Source: an uncultured Hyphomicrobiales bacterium
GTDB lineage: Bacteria > Pseudomonadota > Alphaproteobacteria > Rhizobiales > Beijerinckiaceae
Length of the DNA: 7,707 nt
Assembly: GCA_903903935.1 (NCBI GenBank)
Contig: CAIVAX010000104.1
Location: 1-7,707, forward strand
Reading direction: 5' to 3'
Shown: piece after piece, positions 1-5,801 of the stretch
How positions within the stretch are numbered: the first letter of the stretch is position 1
Layout of the letters: each line of letters starts with the position of its first letter
Translations under genes and position numbers: made by a program
The notes under the pieces: generated by a model
What the model saw: the letters and a program-made list of their open reading frames with translations, nothing else
Told to the model about the DNA's origin: nothing
Database searches by the model: none

Positions 1-542
1 AAGGTCAAACGGCGATCCAGAGGTGAGCCTGATAAGCCAGAACCATCAGTCTCAGGGCGCGCAACCTGAGGGCTTATACCGCGGCGAGGAGCCTCAAGAG
101 AGTTGAGGGCCATCACATTCGCATTGGGGTGAGAAGATGGGGGGCGACGATTGGTATAAGCATCTTGAGGGACATCTTTGGCGTTGAGCACGATCTGCCC
201 ATCAACCAGAGGCCGTAACTGGCCAGCTCGACCAGTTGTGCGCTCTATAATAGAAACTCTGACTATCTCCGGCATTTCCAAATTGAAGATCGCTGTAATT
301 TTGTCAGCATAATGAGACTCAATCCAGCTTTTTAAAAAGCGGGTAGGGACAGAAAGATAGGCAATATTGGATCGAATATCTTGCAGGTCCATCCGCGCAA
401 ACCAAGAATTGAAAACATCCTCACCAACTTCCGCGCGTAAACGGCTGAGAATGCGCAACCAAGCGGTGCGCTCAAATGAATCTGAATCATCATTCACTAG
501 GGTTTGTGAGACATCCAAGCTTTGATCCCGTACCGATGTCAT
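1..542 (-). CDS. dnaA: DnaA, chromosomal replication initiator (N-terminal part, truncated by window edge)
   Basis: DnaA is the AAA+ initiator that binds DnaA boxes at oriC, opens the duplex and loads DnaB; it also acts as a transcription regulator. The frame is open from the ATG at 542 to the window edge, giving 180 codons. Residues about 23-90 look like domain I, the DnaB/DnaA interaction domain: W28, then RLRAEVGEDVFNSWFARMDL (34-53), then YLSVPTRFLKSWIESHYADK (62-81). Residues about 90-170 are a low-conservation, Pro/Ser/Arg-containing stretch fitting the domain II linker. The last residues, SGSPLDRRLT, match the entry to the AAA+ domain III; Walker motifs would lie outside the window. 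The ribosome-binding site is weak: only a purine run (AAAAGAAAG) precedes the ATG. Two GATTC (GANTC) sites fall in codons 18-22. The gene lies downstream of rpsT but behind a strong terminator, so it should have its own promoter. Identity is very secure; the exact start is fairly secure. Confidence 0.96.
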   Translation of the reverse strand, partial: MTSVRDQSLDVSQTLVNDDSDSFERTAWLRILSRLRAEVGEDVFNSWFARMDLQDIRSNIAYLSVPTRFLKSWIESHYADKITAIFNLEMPEIVRVSIIERTTGRAGQLRPLVDGQIVLNAKDVPQDAYTNRRPPSSHPNANVMALNSLEAPRRGISPQVARPETDGSGLSGSPLDRRLT

Positions 543-655
543 TTTTTGACTTTCTTTTATGATTAGATTGGCCCATAGGGCTCAAGAGTAAAGTGAAATT
601 GAGATATCTTTTTATGTTTATTCAAATTTATATTTAGTCATTGAGAAAGAGAGGT

Positions 656-713
656 GAAAACATGTTTCTATATATTGAATAGACATAGAAAACATGTTCC
701 TCTTTACTAGCAA
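656..713 (-). promoter_or_regulatory. Candidate dnaA promoter with paired palindromic operator-like sites
   Basis: An 11-base sequence GAAAACATGTT occurs at 656-666 and again at 688-698, with palindrome centres 32 bases (about three helical turns) apart. Each copy contains a palindrome: AAACATGTTT at 658-667 and AACATGTT at 691-698. On the minus strand a weak sigma70-like pair can be drawn, TTGCTA (713-708) and TTCTAT (690-685), with a 17-base spacer; the upstream palindrome would then sit in the spacer and the other just downstream of the start point, about 120 bases before the dnaA ATG. The hexamers are poor (4/6 and 3/6 matches), so the promoter is speculative. The twin palindromes themselves are directly visible and look like a dimeric repressor's binding pair. 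The regulator is unknown. Confidence 0.3.
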
Positions 714-1213
714 ATTAACTTCACTCGGATGAGTATGGTTGAGACGTAATCCTGAAAGGCGACGACCAAAGGGGATAAGTGAAATAATATTGTTCTTCAA
801 TCTCTGAACTCCAGGTGAAGACACTTATGCCTTCGCTGAAGGATCACAGAGGCAAAGGTCAATCTCATCTCTTATCCTCAAAAAACATTATCGATAACAA
901 AATTTCTTTGCAACACTCCTCTCTGTTTTGTTTGAAGGAATGACATCAATTTGATCGGAATTTTATTTCAGAATCATACTTGACGCAGACAAGCGCTTGA
1001 ATCCGATGATGCAGCTCTCAAGACAAATGATCGGGATCTGGCTGCGACAAGTTGAAATTCTCATCTCAAATTCAGCTGGTTGATCAATCTTATGCCCGTC
1101 AAAAAGGACATTTATGATGCTTTGCTGACAACTGACTGAATCCGATCCGTTTTGCCTGCGCGTTTTTTGTCGCAGCAAAATCGGGAGCTATTTGTAATAT
1201 TGGAAAGATTCAT

Positions 1214-1239
1214 AAAAAAACCCGGTCAGAGACCGGGTT
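1214..1239 (-). terminator. Rho-independent terminator of rpsT
   Basis: Read on the minus strand, AACCCGGTC (1239-1231), a 3-base loop and GACCGGGTT (1227-1219) form a perfect 9-bp GC-rich stem. It is followed directly by an unbroken T run (1220-1214, sharing its first two bases with the stem). It begins about 30 bases after the rpsT stop codon. There is no T run on the other strand side, so it works in the rpsT direction only. This separates rpsT transcription from dnaA. Confidence 0.93.
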
Positions 1240-1268
1240 GGAAAACTCGAAACTCGAAAGCGAAAAAT

Positions 1269-1535
1269 CTACTTCGCAAGCTTCTTCACATTGGCCGACA
1301 AGCGCGAGACTTTACGGCTAGCTGTATTCTTATGAATGATGCCCTTCTGGGCAGCGCGCATGATCATGGGCTCAGCGTCCTTAAGGGCTGTTTGAGCCTG
1401 ACCATGATCGCCAGAAGCAATAGCCTCTTCAACCTTGCGAACATAGGTGCGCATCTGGCTGCGGCGTGAGCGATTGACGGCTGCGCGGCGTTCAATTTTT
1501 CTAACGGCTTTTTTGGCCGAGCTTGTATTAGCCAT
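1269..1535 (-). CDS. rpsT: 30S ribosomal protein S20 (bS20)
   Basis: bS20 is a primary 16S rRNA-binding protein of the small subunit body. The 88-residue product has the usual family length and is strongly basic. It opens with [19 protein letters not shown] and carries the [19 protein letters not shown] helix that contacts 16S rRNA. It ends with the typical segment of [15 protein letters not shown] (65-79) followed by a lysine-rich tail. The ATG at 1535 is supported by GAGGA (1546-1542) with a 6-base gap and by the conserved MANT start. A sigma70-type promoter lies at 1654-1625 and an intrinsic terminator at 1239-1214, so it can be a single-gene transcription unit. The leader of about 80 bases holds a tandem 16-base repeat and a small hairpin. 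Autogenous translational control is known for S20 in E. coli; whether it applies here is inference. No anomalies in the protein. Confidence 0.98.
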   Translation of the reverse strand: MANTSSAKKAVRKIERRAAVNRSRRSQMRTYVRKVEEAIASGDHGQAQTALKDAEPMIMRAAQKGIIHKNTASRKVSRLSANVKKLAK

Positions 1536-1541
1536 GGTTAT

Positions 1542-1568
1542 TCCTCAAAACAGCCCGAACGTGCGGGC
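1542..1568 (-). promoter_or_regulatory. rpsT translation-initiation leader: hairpin next to Shine-Dalgarno
   Basis: On the minus strand, GCCCG (1568-1564), a 6-base loop CACGTT and CGGGC (1557-1553) form a 5-bp GC stem. It ends six bases before the Shine-Dalgarno sequence GAGGA (1546-1542). Its position close to the ribosome-binding site would suit post-transcriptional control of rpsT, but the stem is short and the role is inferred. Confidence 0.4.
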
Positions 1569-1597
1569 AAAATTCCTGATTGGCAAAATTCCTGATC
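1566..1597. repeat. Tandem duplication, two 16-base units, in the rpsT leader
   Basis: GGCAAAATTCCTGATT (1566-1581) is followed immediately by GGCAAAATTCCTGATC (1582-1597). Fifteen of 16 positions are identical and there is no gap. It lies between the predicted rpsT promoter and its ribosome-binding site, so it would be transcribed in the leader. It could be a recent slippage duplication or a doubled binding site. Confidence 0.85.
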
Positions 1598-1624
1598 GGA
1601 ATGAGCTGCATCAATTTGACGGGG

Positions 1625-1654
1625 TTTATAGACACCTCAGCCGGTCTTCGTCAA
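1625..1654 (-). promoter_or_regulatory. Predicted sigma70-type promoter of rpsT
   Basis: On the minus strand, TTGACG (1654-1649; 5 of 6 to TTGACA) and TATAAA (1630-1625; 5 of 6 to TATAAT) are separated by 18 bases. It lies just after the end of the permease gene and points at rpsT. The start point would be near 1618, giving a leader of about 80 bases. This is the best promoter match seen in the window. Confidence 0.72.
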
Positions 1655-1665
1655 TCTGATGATGC

Positions 1666-2454
1666 TCACTGGCCGAAAATAAGACTCTTGAGTGATGGGA
1701 AAGCCTCAAAGGCAAGGCGCGTGGCAAGGCTCAGGCTGACCAAGACGACAAGAGGCCTTATTAAGGCAATCCCCACACGTATTGAGGCCCTAGCCCCCAG
1801 CCAGGCCCCTAAAGCCTGTCCTACCCCCATAGGAATGCCTGCAGCGAGGACTATTTTGCCCGAGAGAGCAAAGGTCGCCAAGCTGGCAAAATTGGACGCC
1901 AGATTGCATACCTTGGACTGAGCAGTTGCATGAATAGCCCCCTGCCCGCGCAAAAGGGTGAAGGCAACCATGAAAAACGAGCCAGTTCCTGGTCCAAAAA
2001 TGCCGTCATAGAAGCCAATCAAAGGCACGCAGAGCGCCAAAAAGAGCCATTCCGGCATCAGTGCTCGGCTGTGTTCATTCGAAAGTGTGGGCGAAAGGAT
2101 GAAATAAAGGGCCACCCCCATGATCAAAAATGGCAAAGCCTTGGCAATATCTTGCGTGGGAATGGCCGAAACAGCCAGAGTTCCCAGACTCGCCCCACCC
2201 CCTGACAAAAGCATGAACAGCAAGATTTTGCGACCGTTGAGATAGCCATGCCTGAAAAAAGTCAGCGTCGCCGTGCCAGACCCAAAGGTGGATTGCAGTT
2301 TATTAGTGGCGAGGGCACTCATCGGGTCTAGGCCCGATAAAATGAGGCTGGGCAAAGTCAGAAGTCCGCCACCACCTGCTATGGCATCAATGAAACCGGC
2401 GATCAGGCCGACAAGACCATAAAACAAAATCAGTTCAATGCCGATCTCAGCCAT
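1666..2454 (-). CDS. TSUP (TauE/SafE/YfcA-type) membrane permease, probably for a sulfur compound
   Basis: This 262-residue protein is hydrophobic almost throughout, with some seven to eight probable membrane segments (about 6-30, 32-50, 76-96, 105-121, 134-165, 183-215, 225-245). It shows the internal duplication typical of the TSUP family: GFIDAIAGGGGLLTLPSLI (20-38) in the first half and GFYDGIFGPGTGSFF (147-161) in the second, both with the G-F-x-D-x-I-x-G-x-G pattern. LATNKLQSTFGSG (48-60) is also family-typical. TSUP members move sulfite, sulfonates, sulfoacetate, thiosulfate or other organic anions across the inner membrane; direction and substrate cannot be read from sequence. Its place just downstream of cysK and an Rrf2 regulator suggests a sulfur compound. 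The ATG at 2454 has only a weak G-rich ribosome-binding site (GGGATTGGG). No terminator is visible between it and the rpsT promoter, so some read-through into rpsT is possible. Confidence 0.88.
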   Translation of the reverse strand: MAEIGIELILFYGLVGLIAGFIDAIAGGGGLLTLPSLILSGLDPMSALATNKLQSTFGSGTATLTFFRHGYLNGRKILLFMLLSGGGASLGTLAVSAIPTQDIAKALPFLIMGVALYFILSPTLSNEHSRALMPEWLFLALCVPLIGFYDGIFGPGTGSFFMVAFTLLRGQGAIHATAQSKVCNLASNFASLATFALSGKIVLAAGIPMGVGQALGAWLGARASIRVGIALIRPLVVLVSLSLATRLAFEAFPSLKSLIFGQ

Positions 2455-2528
2455 CAGATGCCCAATCCCATGCAGACTCTCGTTCTGCCATTCAGAGATG
2501 GTGGTCTAGAGATCCAAAACGGGGATGT

Positions 2529-2551
2529 AAACCGGGATCAAAAGATCCCGG
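2529..2551 (-). terminator. Hairpin after cysK, probable (attenuating) terminator
   Basis: On the minus strand CCGGGATC (2551-2544), loop TTTT and GATCCCGG (2539-2532) make a perfect 8-bp stem about 20 bases after the cysK stop. The following T tract is only three bases (2531-2529) before an A, so termination may be incomplete, leaving partial read-through into the permease gene. I saw no convincing promoter for the permease in 2455-2528. Confidence 0.6.
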
Positions 2552-2570
2552 ATTATAGAGTCGCTCGCTG

Positions 2571-3533
2571 TCAAAGCCCGTCAAACAGCGCAGTTGACAG
2601 ATAGCGCTCGGCAAAGGACGGAATGATGATAACTATGTTTTTATTCTTGTTTTCAGGACGCGAGCCAACTTCAATAGCAGCTGCGACTGCGGCACCCGAT
2701 GAAATACCAACCGGTATGCCTTCAACCCTTGCCATAAGGCGAGCTGTATCAAAAGCTGTTTGATTGCCAACCGTCACAACTTCATCAATGACTTTGCGAT
2801 CAAGAATAGCAGGAACAAAACCCGCTCCAATGCCTTGGATTTTGTGTGGTCCAGGCTGGCCGCCCGATAGAACGGGTGAATCTTCTGGCTCAACAGCAAT
2901 GATTTTAATGCCTGGTTTGCGGGCCTTGAGGATTTGTCCAACACCGGTAATCGTACCACCTGTACCAATACCCGAGACAAAGAAATCAAGATTGCCCTCT
3001 GTGTCACTCCAAATTTCTTCAGCTGTTGTTCGCCGATGAATGTCTGGATTAGCTGGATTCTCAAATTGCTGAGGAATGAGGGCGTGGGGTGTTGTGGCTA
3101 CAATCTCATTGGCTTTGGCAATGGACCCCTTCATGCCTTGAGCTGCGGGCGTCAAGACAAGGTCAGCTCCCAAAAGAGAGAGCATCTTGCGCCGCTCGAT
3201 GGACATTGACTCTGGCATTACAAGGATCAAGCGATAGCCACGCGCCGCAGCGACAAATGCAAGAGCAATGCCTGTATTGCCTGATGTTGGCTCGACCAAA
3301 ATGGATTTGTCCGGCTCTATCTTGCCTGCGGCCTCCAGAGCATCGATCATCGCAACGCCAATGCGATCTTTCACACTCGATAGAGGGTTAAAGAATTCGA
3401 GCTTTGCGAGCAAATTAGCTGAAACACCTTTTTGCTTAGCTAAACGGCCCAGTTTGACAATTGGGGTATCACCAATCGTCTCGGTGATTGTTTGGTAAAT
3501 CCGCCCCCGCCCAGCTCGCCCAGACATTGCCAT
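2571..3533 (-). CDS. cysK: Cysteine synthase A (O-acetylserine sulfhydrylase), PLP enzyme
   Basis: CysK converts O-acetyl-L-serine and sulfide to L-cysteine, the last step of sulfate assimilation, in the cytoplasm. The 320-residue length fits the family. Visible landmarks: GDTPIVKL (21-28); the PLP Schiff-base lysine K55 within NPLSSVKDR (49-57); the substrate-loop [11 protein letters not shown] (82-92); QQFENPANP (155-163); the PLP phosphate-binding [10 protein letters not shown] (188-197); GIGAGFVP; and a C-terminal [13 protein letters not shown] segment. [12 protein letters not shown] and ERYLST place it with CysK/CysM-type enzymes rather than cystathionine beta-synthase. The ATG at 3533 is supported by AGGGAG (3547-3542) at good spacing; the in-frame ATG two codons on is too far from that site. 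It follows the Rrf2 regulator gene by 81 AT-rich bases that contain dyad elements, so it may be a target of that regulator. A hairpin follows the gene. Confidence 0.96.
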   Translation of the reverse strand: MAMSGRAGRGRIYQTITETIGDTPIVKLGRLAKQKGVSANLLAKLEFFNPLSSVKDRIGVAMIDALEAAGKIEPDKSILVEPTSGNTGIALAFVAAARGYRLILVMPESMSIERRKMLSLLGADLVLTPAAQGMKGSIAKANEIVATTPHALIPQQFENPANPDIHRRTTAEEIWSDTEGNLDFFVSGIGTGGTITGVGQILKARKPGIKIIAVEPEDSPVLSGGQPGPHKIQGIGAGFVPAILDRKVIDEVVTVGNQTAFDTARLMARVEGIPVGISSGAAVAAAIEVGSRPENKNKNIVIIIPSFAERYLSTALFDGL

Positions 3534-3588
3534 CAGATTTACTCCCTAAGATGATCGACGTGCCAAGATTAACAAATGACAAAAAAAT

Positions 3589-3617
3589 GTCGATATATAT
3601 TTTAATATACTTGACTA
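3589..3617. promoter_or_regulatory. AT-rich dyad and IscR-like half-site upstream of cysK (candidate Rrf2 operator)
   Basis: The intergenic DNA before cysK holds an inverted repeat TATATT-tt-AATATA (3596-3609), framed by GTC (3589-3591) and GAC (3613-3615). The adjoining ATACTTGACTA (3607-3617) fits the left half of the E. coli IscR type 1 consensus as I recall it (ATASYYGACTR), but the right half is not conserved. It overlaps the rrf2 stop codon. Autoregulation or cysK control by the adjacent Rrf2 protein is an inference. Confidence 0.35.
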
Positions 3618-4073
3618 GATTGTAAAATCACTCGTCTGCAGACTGACCACCAAGGCCTGATCATTCATGGCTCTTTGGCAAAGGTGATCGATCGAAATCT
3701 GATTGAGTTGGGCCAGAAAGGCTTCTGTTGCCTCCTCAATCAGAGGATCGATGAGTGTCGCAAAGGGGTCGGACACGATTGGACTGTGTTGATCATTGGG
3801 TGTTTCAGCCAATATGGCTCTGACTATTTCTCCCGCTGAGATTTTTCGCCGCTCACGGGCAAGCTCATAGCCACCACGAGGTCCACGAATACCTTTCAGA
3901 ATTGTCGCTTTGACGAGAGTTTGGAGCAAAGTTTCAAAATGGCGGGGCGGCAGGTGATGGCGATCAGCCAAAGCTTTGGCAGCCACGGGTTGCGATCGTG
4001 AGTGCAGGGCAATGTCGACCACAATTGCAATTGCCAATCGACTACGGCGCGAGAGATTATTCACGAGCGGCAT
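3615..4073 (-). CDS. Rrf2-family transcriptional regulator lacking Fe-S cysteines
   Basis: This 152-residue protein has the Rrf2 winged-helix fold signature: N-terminal helix [18 protein letters not shown] (8-25), a helix-turn-helix at about 30-55 ([20 protein letters not shown]), and the diagnostic wing [13 protein letters not shown] (61-73). The family includes IscR, NsrR, RirA and CymR, which sense Fe-S status, NO, iron or cysteine metabolism. The three cysteines that bind a cluster in IscR-type members are absent; the only cysteine is C132. This makes it more like CymR-type cluster-free members. The next gene downstream is cysK, so a role in cysteine or sulfur control is likely but unproven. 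The ATG at 4073 lies inside the 3' end of dut (17-base overlap) with little Shine-Dalgarno sequence, pointing to translational coupling; a GTG three codons later is an alternative start. Confidence 0.9.
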   Translation of the reverse strand: MPLVNNLSRRSRLAIAIVVDIALHSRSQPVAAKALADRHHLPPRHFETLLQTLVKATILKGIRGPRGGYELARERRKISAGEIVRAILAETPNDQHSPIVSDPFATLIDPLIEEATEAFLAQLNQISIDHLCQRAMNDQALVVSLQTSDFTI

Positions 4074-4530
4074 CCGTTTTCAGGCCGGTTGAGCCAAATC
4101 CAGCCTGATCGCGCAGTGTAGCAGCAAGCTGAGAAACAATTTGAAGCTGTGCCTGAATGACTGGAGCAAAGACAATCTGAGCAATGCGATCGCCCCGGTG
4201 AATGTGGAAACCCTCTTTGCCATGATTGATCAACAGGACCCCAATCTCACCTCGATAATCGCTATCAATTGTGCCGGGTGAATTGAGAATGGTAATGCCA
4301 TGTTTGAGCGCCAATCCAGACCGCGGTCTGATCTGCGCTTCATAGCCAGAGGGCAATTCAAGGCAAAGCCCTGTGGGAATGAGTTTCCGATCACCCGGGT
4401 CAATCGTCAAAACATGAGATGGGTCCGTTGCGGCCAAGAGATCGGCGCCAGCTGCCTCGAGACTTTGATAAGAAGGAAGAGCTAACCCCTCGCCATGGGT
4501 AAGGATCGAGACAGAAATCGTAAGAGTCAT
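4057..4530 (-). CDS. dut: dUTP diphosphatase (deoxyuridine triphosphatase)
   Basis: Dut hydrolyses dUTP to dUMP and pyrophosphate, keeping uracil out of DNA and feeding dTMP synthesis; the enzyme is a homotrimer. At 157 residues it is normal for the family, and all five motifs are in order: motif 1 AGADLLA (27-33), motif 2 RPRSGLA (68-74), motif 3 [20 protein letters not shown] (83-102) with the catalytic D89, motif 4 GDRIAQ (113-118), and motif 5 [10 protein letters not shown] (140-149). Motif 5 departs slightly from the common R-G-x-G-G-F-G-S-T-G pattern. The ATG overlaps the coaBC stop (ATGA) and GGGAGAG lies just upstream inside coaBC, so start choice and coupling are well supported. Its end overlaps the start of the Rrf2 regulator gene. 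The coaBC-dut pairing is widespread in proteobacteria. Confidence 0.97.
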   Translation of the reverse strand: MTLTISVSILTHGEGLALPSYQSLEAAGADLLAATDPSHVLTIDPGDRKLIPTGLCLELPSGYEAQIRPRSGLALKHGITILNSPGTIDSDYRGEIGVLLINHGKEGFHIHRGDRIAQIVFAPVIQAQLQIVSQLAATLRDQAGFGSTGLKTDAARE

Positions 4531-5765
4531 GAAGCTCTCCCGATCAGATGAGCCAAATGGCTAATCAACCGTTCCGCAACTTGCTCCTTTGACATTTTTG
4601 GCCAGGACTCGACTTTATTTTGGCTAATCAGATGAACTGTATTATCGGGGCCGCCCATAACCCCTTCACTCGCTGAGACATCATTGGCCAAAATTAAATC
4701 GCAGGCCTTGCGGGCTAATTTTGCTTGCGCATGCGCGATCACATGGTCTGTTTCAGCTGCAAATCCCACCACAAGCTGTGGCCTGTTGCTTGGAAGTTTT
4801 GAAATAGAGGCCAGAATATCGGGATTTTCCGTGAGAACCAGCGGAGCGGGAGGGGTTCCGTCCTTCTTCATTTTCTGCAAGCCTGCCTCAGCAACTCGCC
4901 AATCGGCAACAGCCGCTGCGCCTATGAAAATATCAGCTGGCAATGAAGCTTGCACTTGAGAAAACATCTCTTGCGCTGTTTCAACATGAAGTGTCTGCAC
5001 GCCAATGGGATCTGGGATTTCAACTGGGCCGCTGATCAAAGTGACACGTGCACCAGCCCGCGCCGCCGCTGCCGCAATGGCATGGCCCTGACGGCCTGAG
5101 GAGCGATTGGCGATATAGCGGACAGGATCAATGGGCTCATGTGTTGGCCCAGAGGTGACAAGGATATGAACTCCCGCCAAGAGCTGAGAAGAACTGACAG
5201 CAGGAGATGCCAGCCTGGTATCGCCTACCAAGAGCGTTTGAATGGCTGACAGAATCTCATGGGGCTCACTCATCCGACCCGGACCAAACTCACCACAGGC
5301 CATGGACCCCTCATTGGGCCCCACAAAACCCACGCCGTCCTTTTGCAATTGTGCGATATTTCTCTGCGTGGCGGGATGTTGCCACATTCTGATATTCATG
5401 GCTGGGGCAACCAGTATTTTCTTATCGGTGGCCAGCAGAAGTGTTGAGGCCAGATCCTGAGCAAGGCCATGCGCCATTTTAGCAAGGAGGTCAGCTGTTG
5501 CTGGGGCTACGACAATCAGATCTGCACTTCTAGATAATTCTATATGCCCCATTTCTGTTTCATCGGTCAGCGAGAACAGATCAAGATGAACTTTATTGCC
5601 GCTCAGGCTTGCGACGGACAGAGGGGTGATAAATTGCTGCGCAGCCTGGGTCATCACAACCCTCACCTCTATCGATCTCTCGCGCAAGCGACGGATCAAC
5701 TCAAGAATCTTATAGGCGGCTATGCCACCCCCGATCACAAGCAAGACGCGTTTACCATTGAGCAT
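4527..5765 (-). CDS. coaBC: Bifunctional phosphopantothenoylcysteine decarboxylase / phosphopantothenate-cysteine ligase
   Basis: This 412-residue protein performs two steps of coenzyme A synthesis: CoaB joins 4'-phosphopantothenate to L-cysteine (CTP-dependent in bacteria), and CoaC, an FMN flavoprotein, decarboxylates the product to 4'-phosphopantetheine. The CoaC half (about 1-180) shows the Rossmann start GGGIAAYK (12-19), catalytic H74 in [12 protein letters not shown], the APAMN motif (120-124), and the flap cysteine C157 in [13 protein letters not shown]. The CoaB half begins near 195 with [17 protein letters not shown] followed by NRSSGRQG, then AAAVADW and a lysine-rich KMKKDG, and VGFAAET. 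Length and domain order match the fused form. The ATG at 5765 follows a modest AGGTG site; ubiB ends 36 bases upstream and dut overlaps its stop, so it sits mid-operon. It consumes cysteine, which the downstream cysK product supplies. Confidence 0.97.
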   Translation of the reverse strand: MLNGKRVLLVIGGGIAAYKILELIRRLRERSIEVRVVMTQAAQQFITPLSVASLSGNKVHLDLFSLTDETEMGHIELSRSADLIVVAPATADLLAKMAHGLAQDLASTLLLATDKKILVAPAMNIRMWQHPATQRNIAQLQKDGVGFVGPNEGSMACGEFGPGRMSEPHEILSAIQTLLVGDTRLASPAVSSSQLLAGVHILVTSGPTHEPIDPVRYIANRSSGRQGHAIAAAAARAGARVTLISGPVEIPDPIGVQTLHVETAQEMFSQVQASLPADIFIGAAAVADWRVAEAGLQKMKKDGTPPAPLVLTENPDILASISKLPSNRPQLVVGFAAETDHVIAHAQAKLARKACDLILANDVSASEGVMGGPDNTVHLISQNKVESWPKMSKEQVAERLISHLAHLIGRAS

Positions 5766-5801
5766 CGGTCACCTAAGGGAGCCTTGATAGAAGAGGTGTC
5801 T

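Larger units (their letters stand above)
543..1268. other. Long gene-free region between rpsT and dnaA; dnaA control region, possible origin-related elements
   Basis: No credible protein gene is present; the short open frames here have no recognisable domains. What can be seen: an AT-rich stretch at about 596-640; twin AACATGTT palindromes at 658-667 and 691-698; one near-match to a DnaA box, TTATCCTCA (872-880, one mismatch to TTATCCACA); a weaker one on the minus strand at 771-779 (TTATCC core only); a perfect palindrome TTATCGATAA (888-897); ATCAA-T-TTGAT (945-955); a perfect palindrome CAAGCGCTTG (990-999); four GANTC sites (971-975, 999-1003, 1138-1142, 1207-1211); and the rpsT terminator at its upstream end. 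It must contain the dnaA promoter. It could also hold replication-origin functions, but the good DnaA boxes expected of oriC are missing, and in several alphaproteobacteria oriC lies near hemE instead. I infer a regulatory region and leave origin function open. Confidence 0.6.

Noticed and set aside
618..824. 68-codon minus-strand open frame before dnaA
   Set aside because: No recognisable domain, no Shine-Dalgarno site at its ATG, and it runs across the palindromic and AT-rich regulatory DNA. An internal 7-codon mini-frame (641-618) likewise lacks a ribosome-binding site.
830..842. Small hairpin CCTTC-gct-GAAGG as a terminator or small RNA end
   Set aside because: The stem is only five base pairs and neither strand has a following T run.
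963..1178. 71-codon minus-strand open frame between rpsT and dnaA
   Set aside because: Composition does not resemble a protein family I know, there is no convincing ribosome-binding site, and it covers GANTC sites and palindromes more easily read as control DNA.
543..1268. Definite oriC call
   Set aside because: Only one near-consensus DnaA box is seen and no ordered box array, so origin function cannot be asserted from this sequence.
1447..2205. Plus-strand open frames over rpsT and the permease gene
   Set aside because: They lie antisense to well-supported genes and their translations show no family features.
2774..3064. Minus-strand out-of-frame ORF inside cysK
   Set aside because: It lies fully inside cysK, whose frame carries all the catalytic motifs; this is a shadow frame.
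3574..3591. GACA/TGTC with an A/T-run loop after the regulator gene as a terminator
   Set aside because: The stem is only about four base pairs with the homopolymer in the loop rather than after it, so it does not make an intrinsic terminator.
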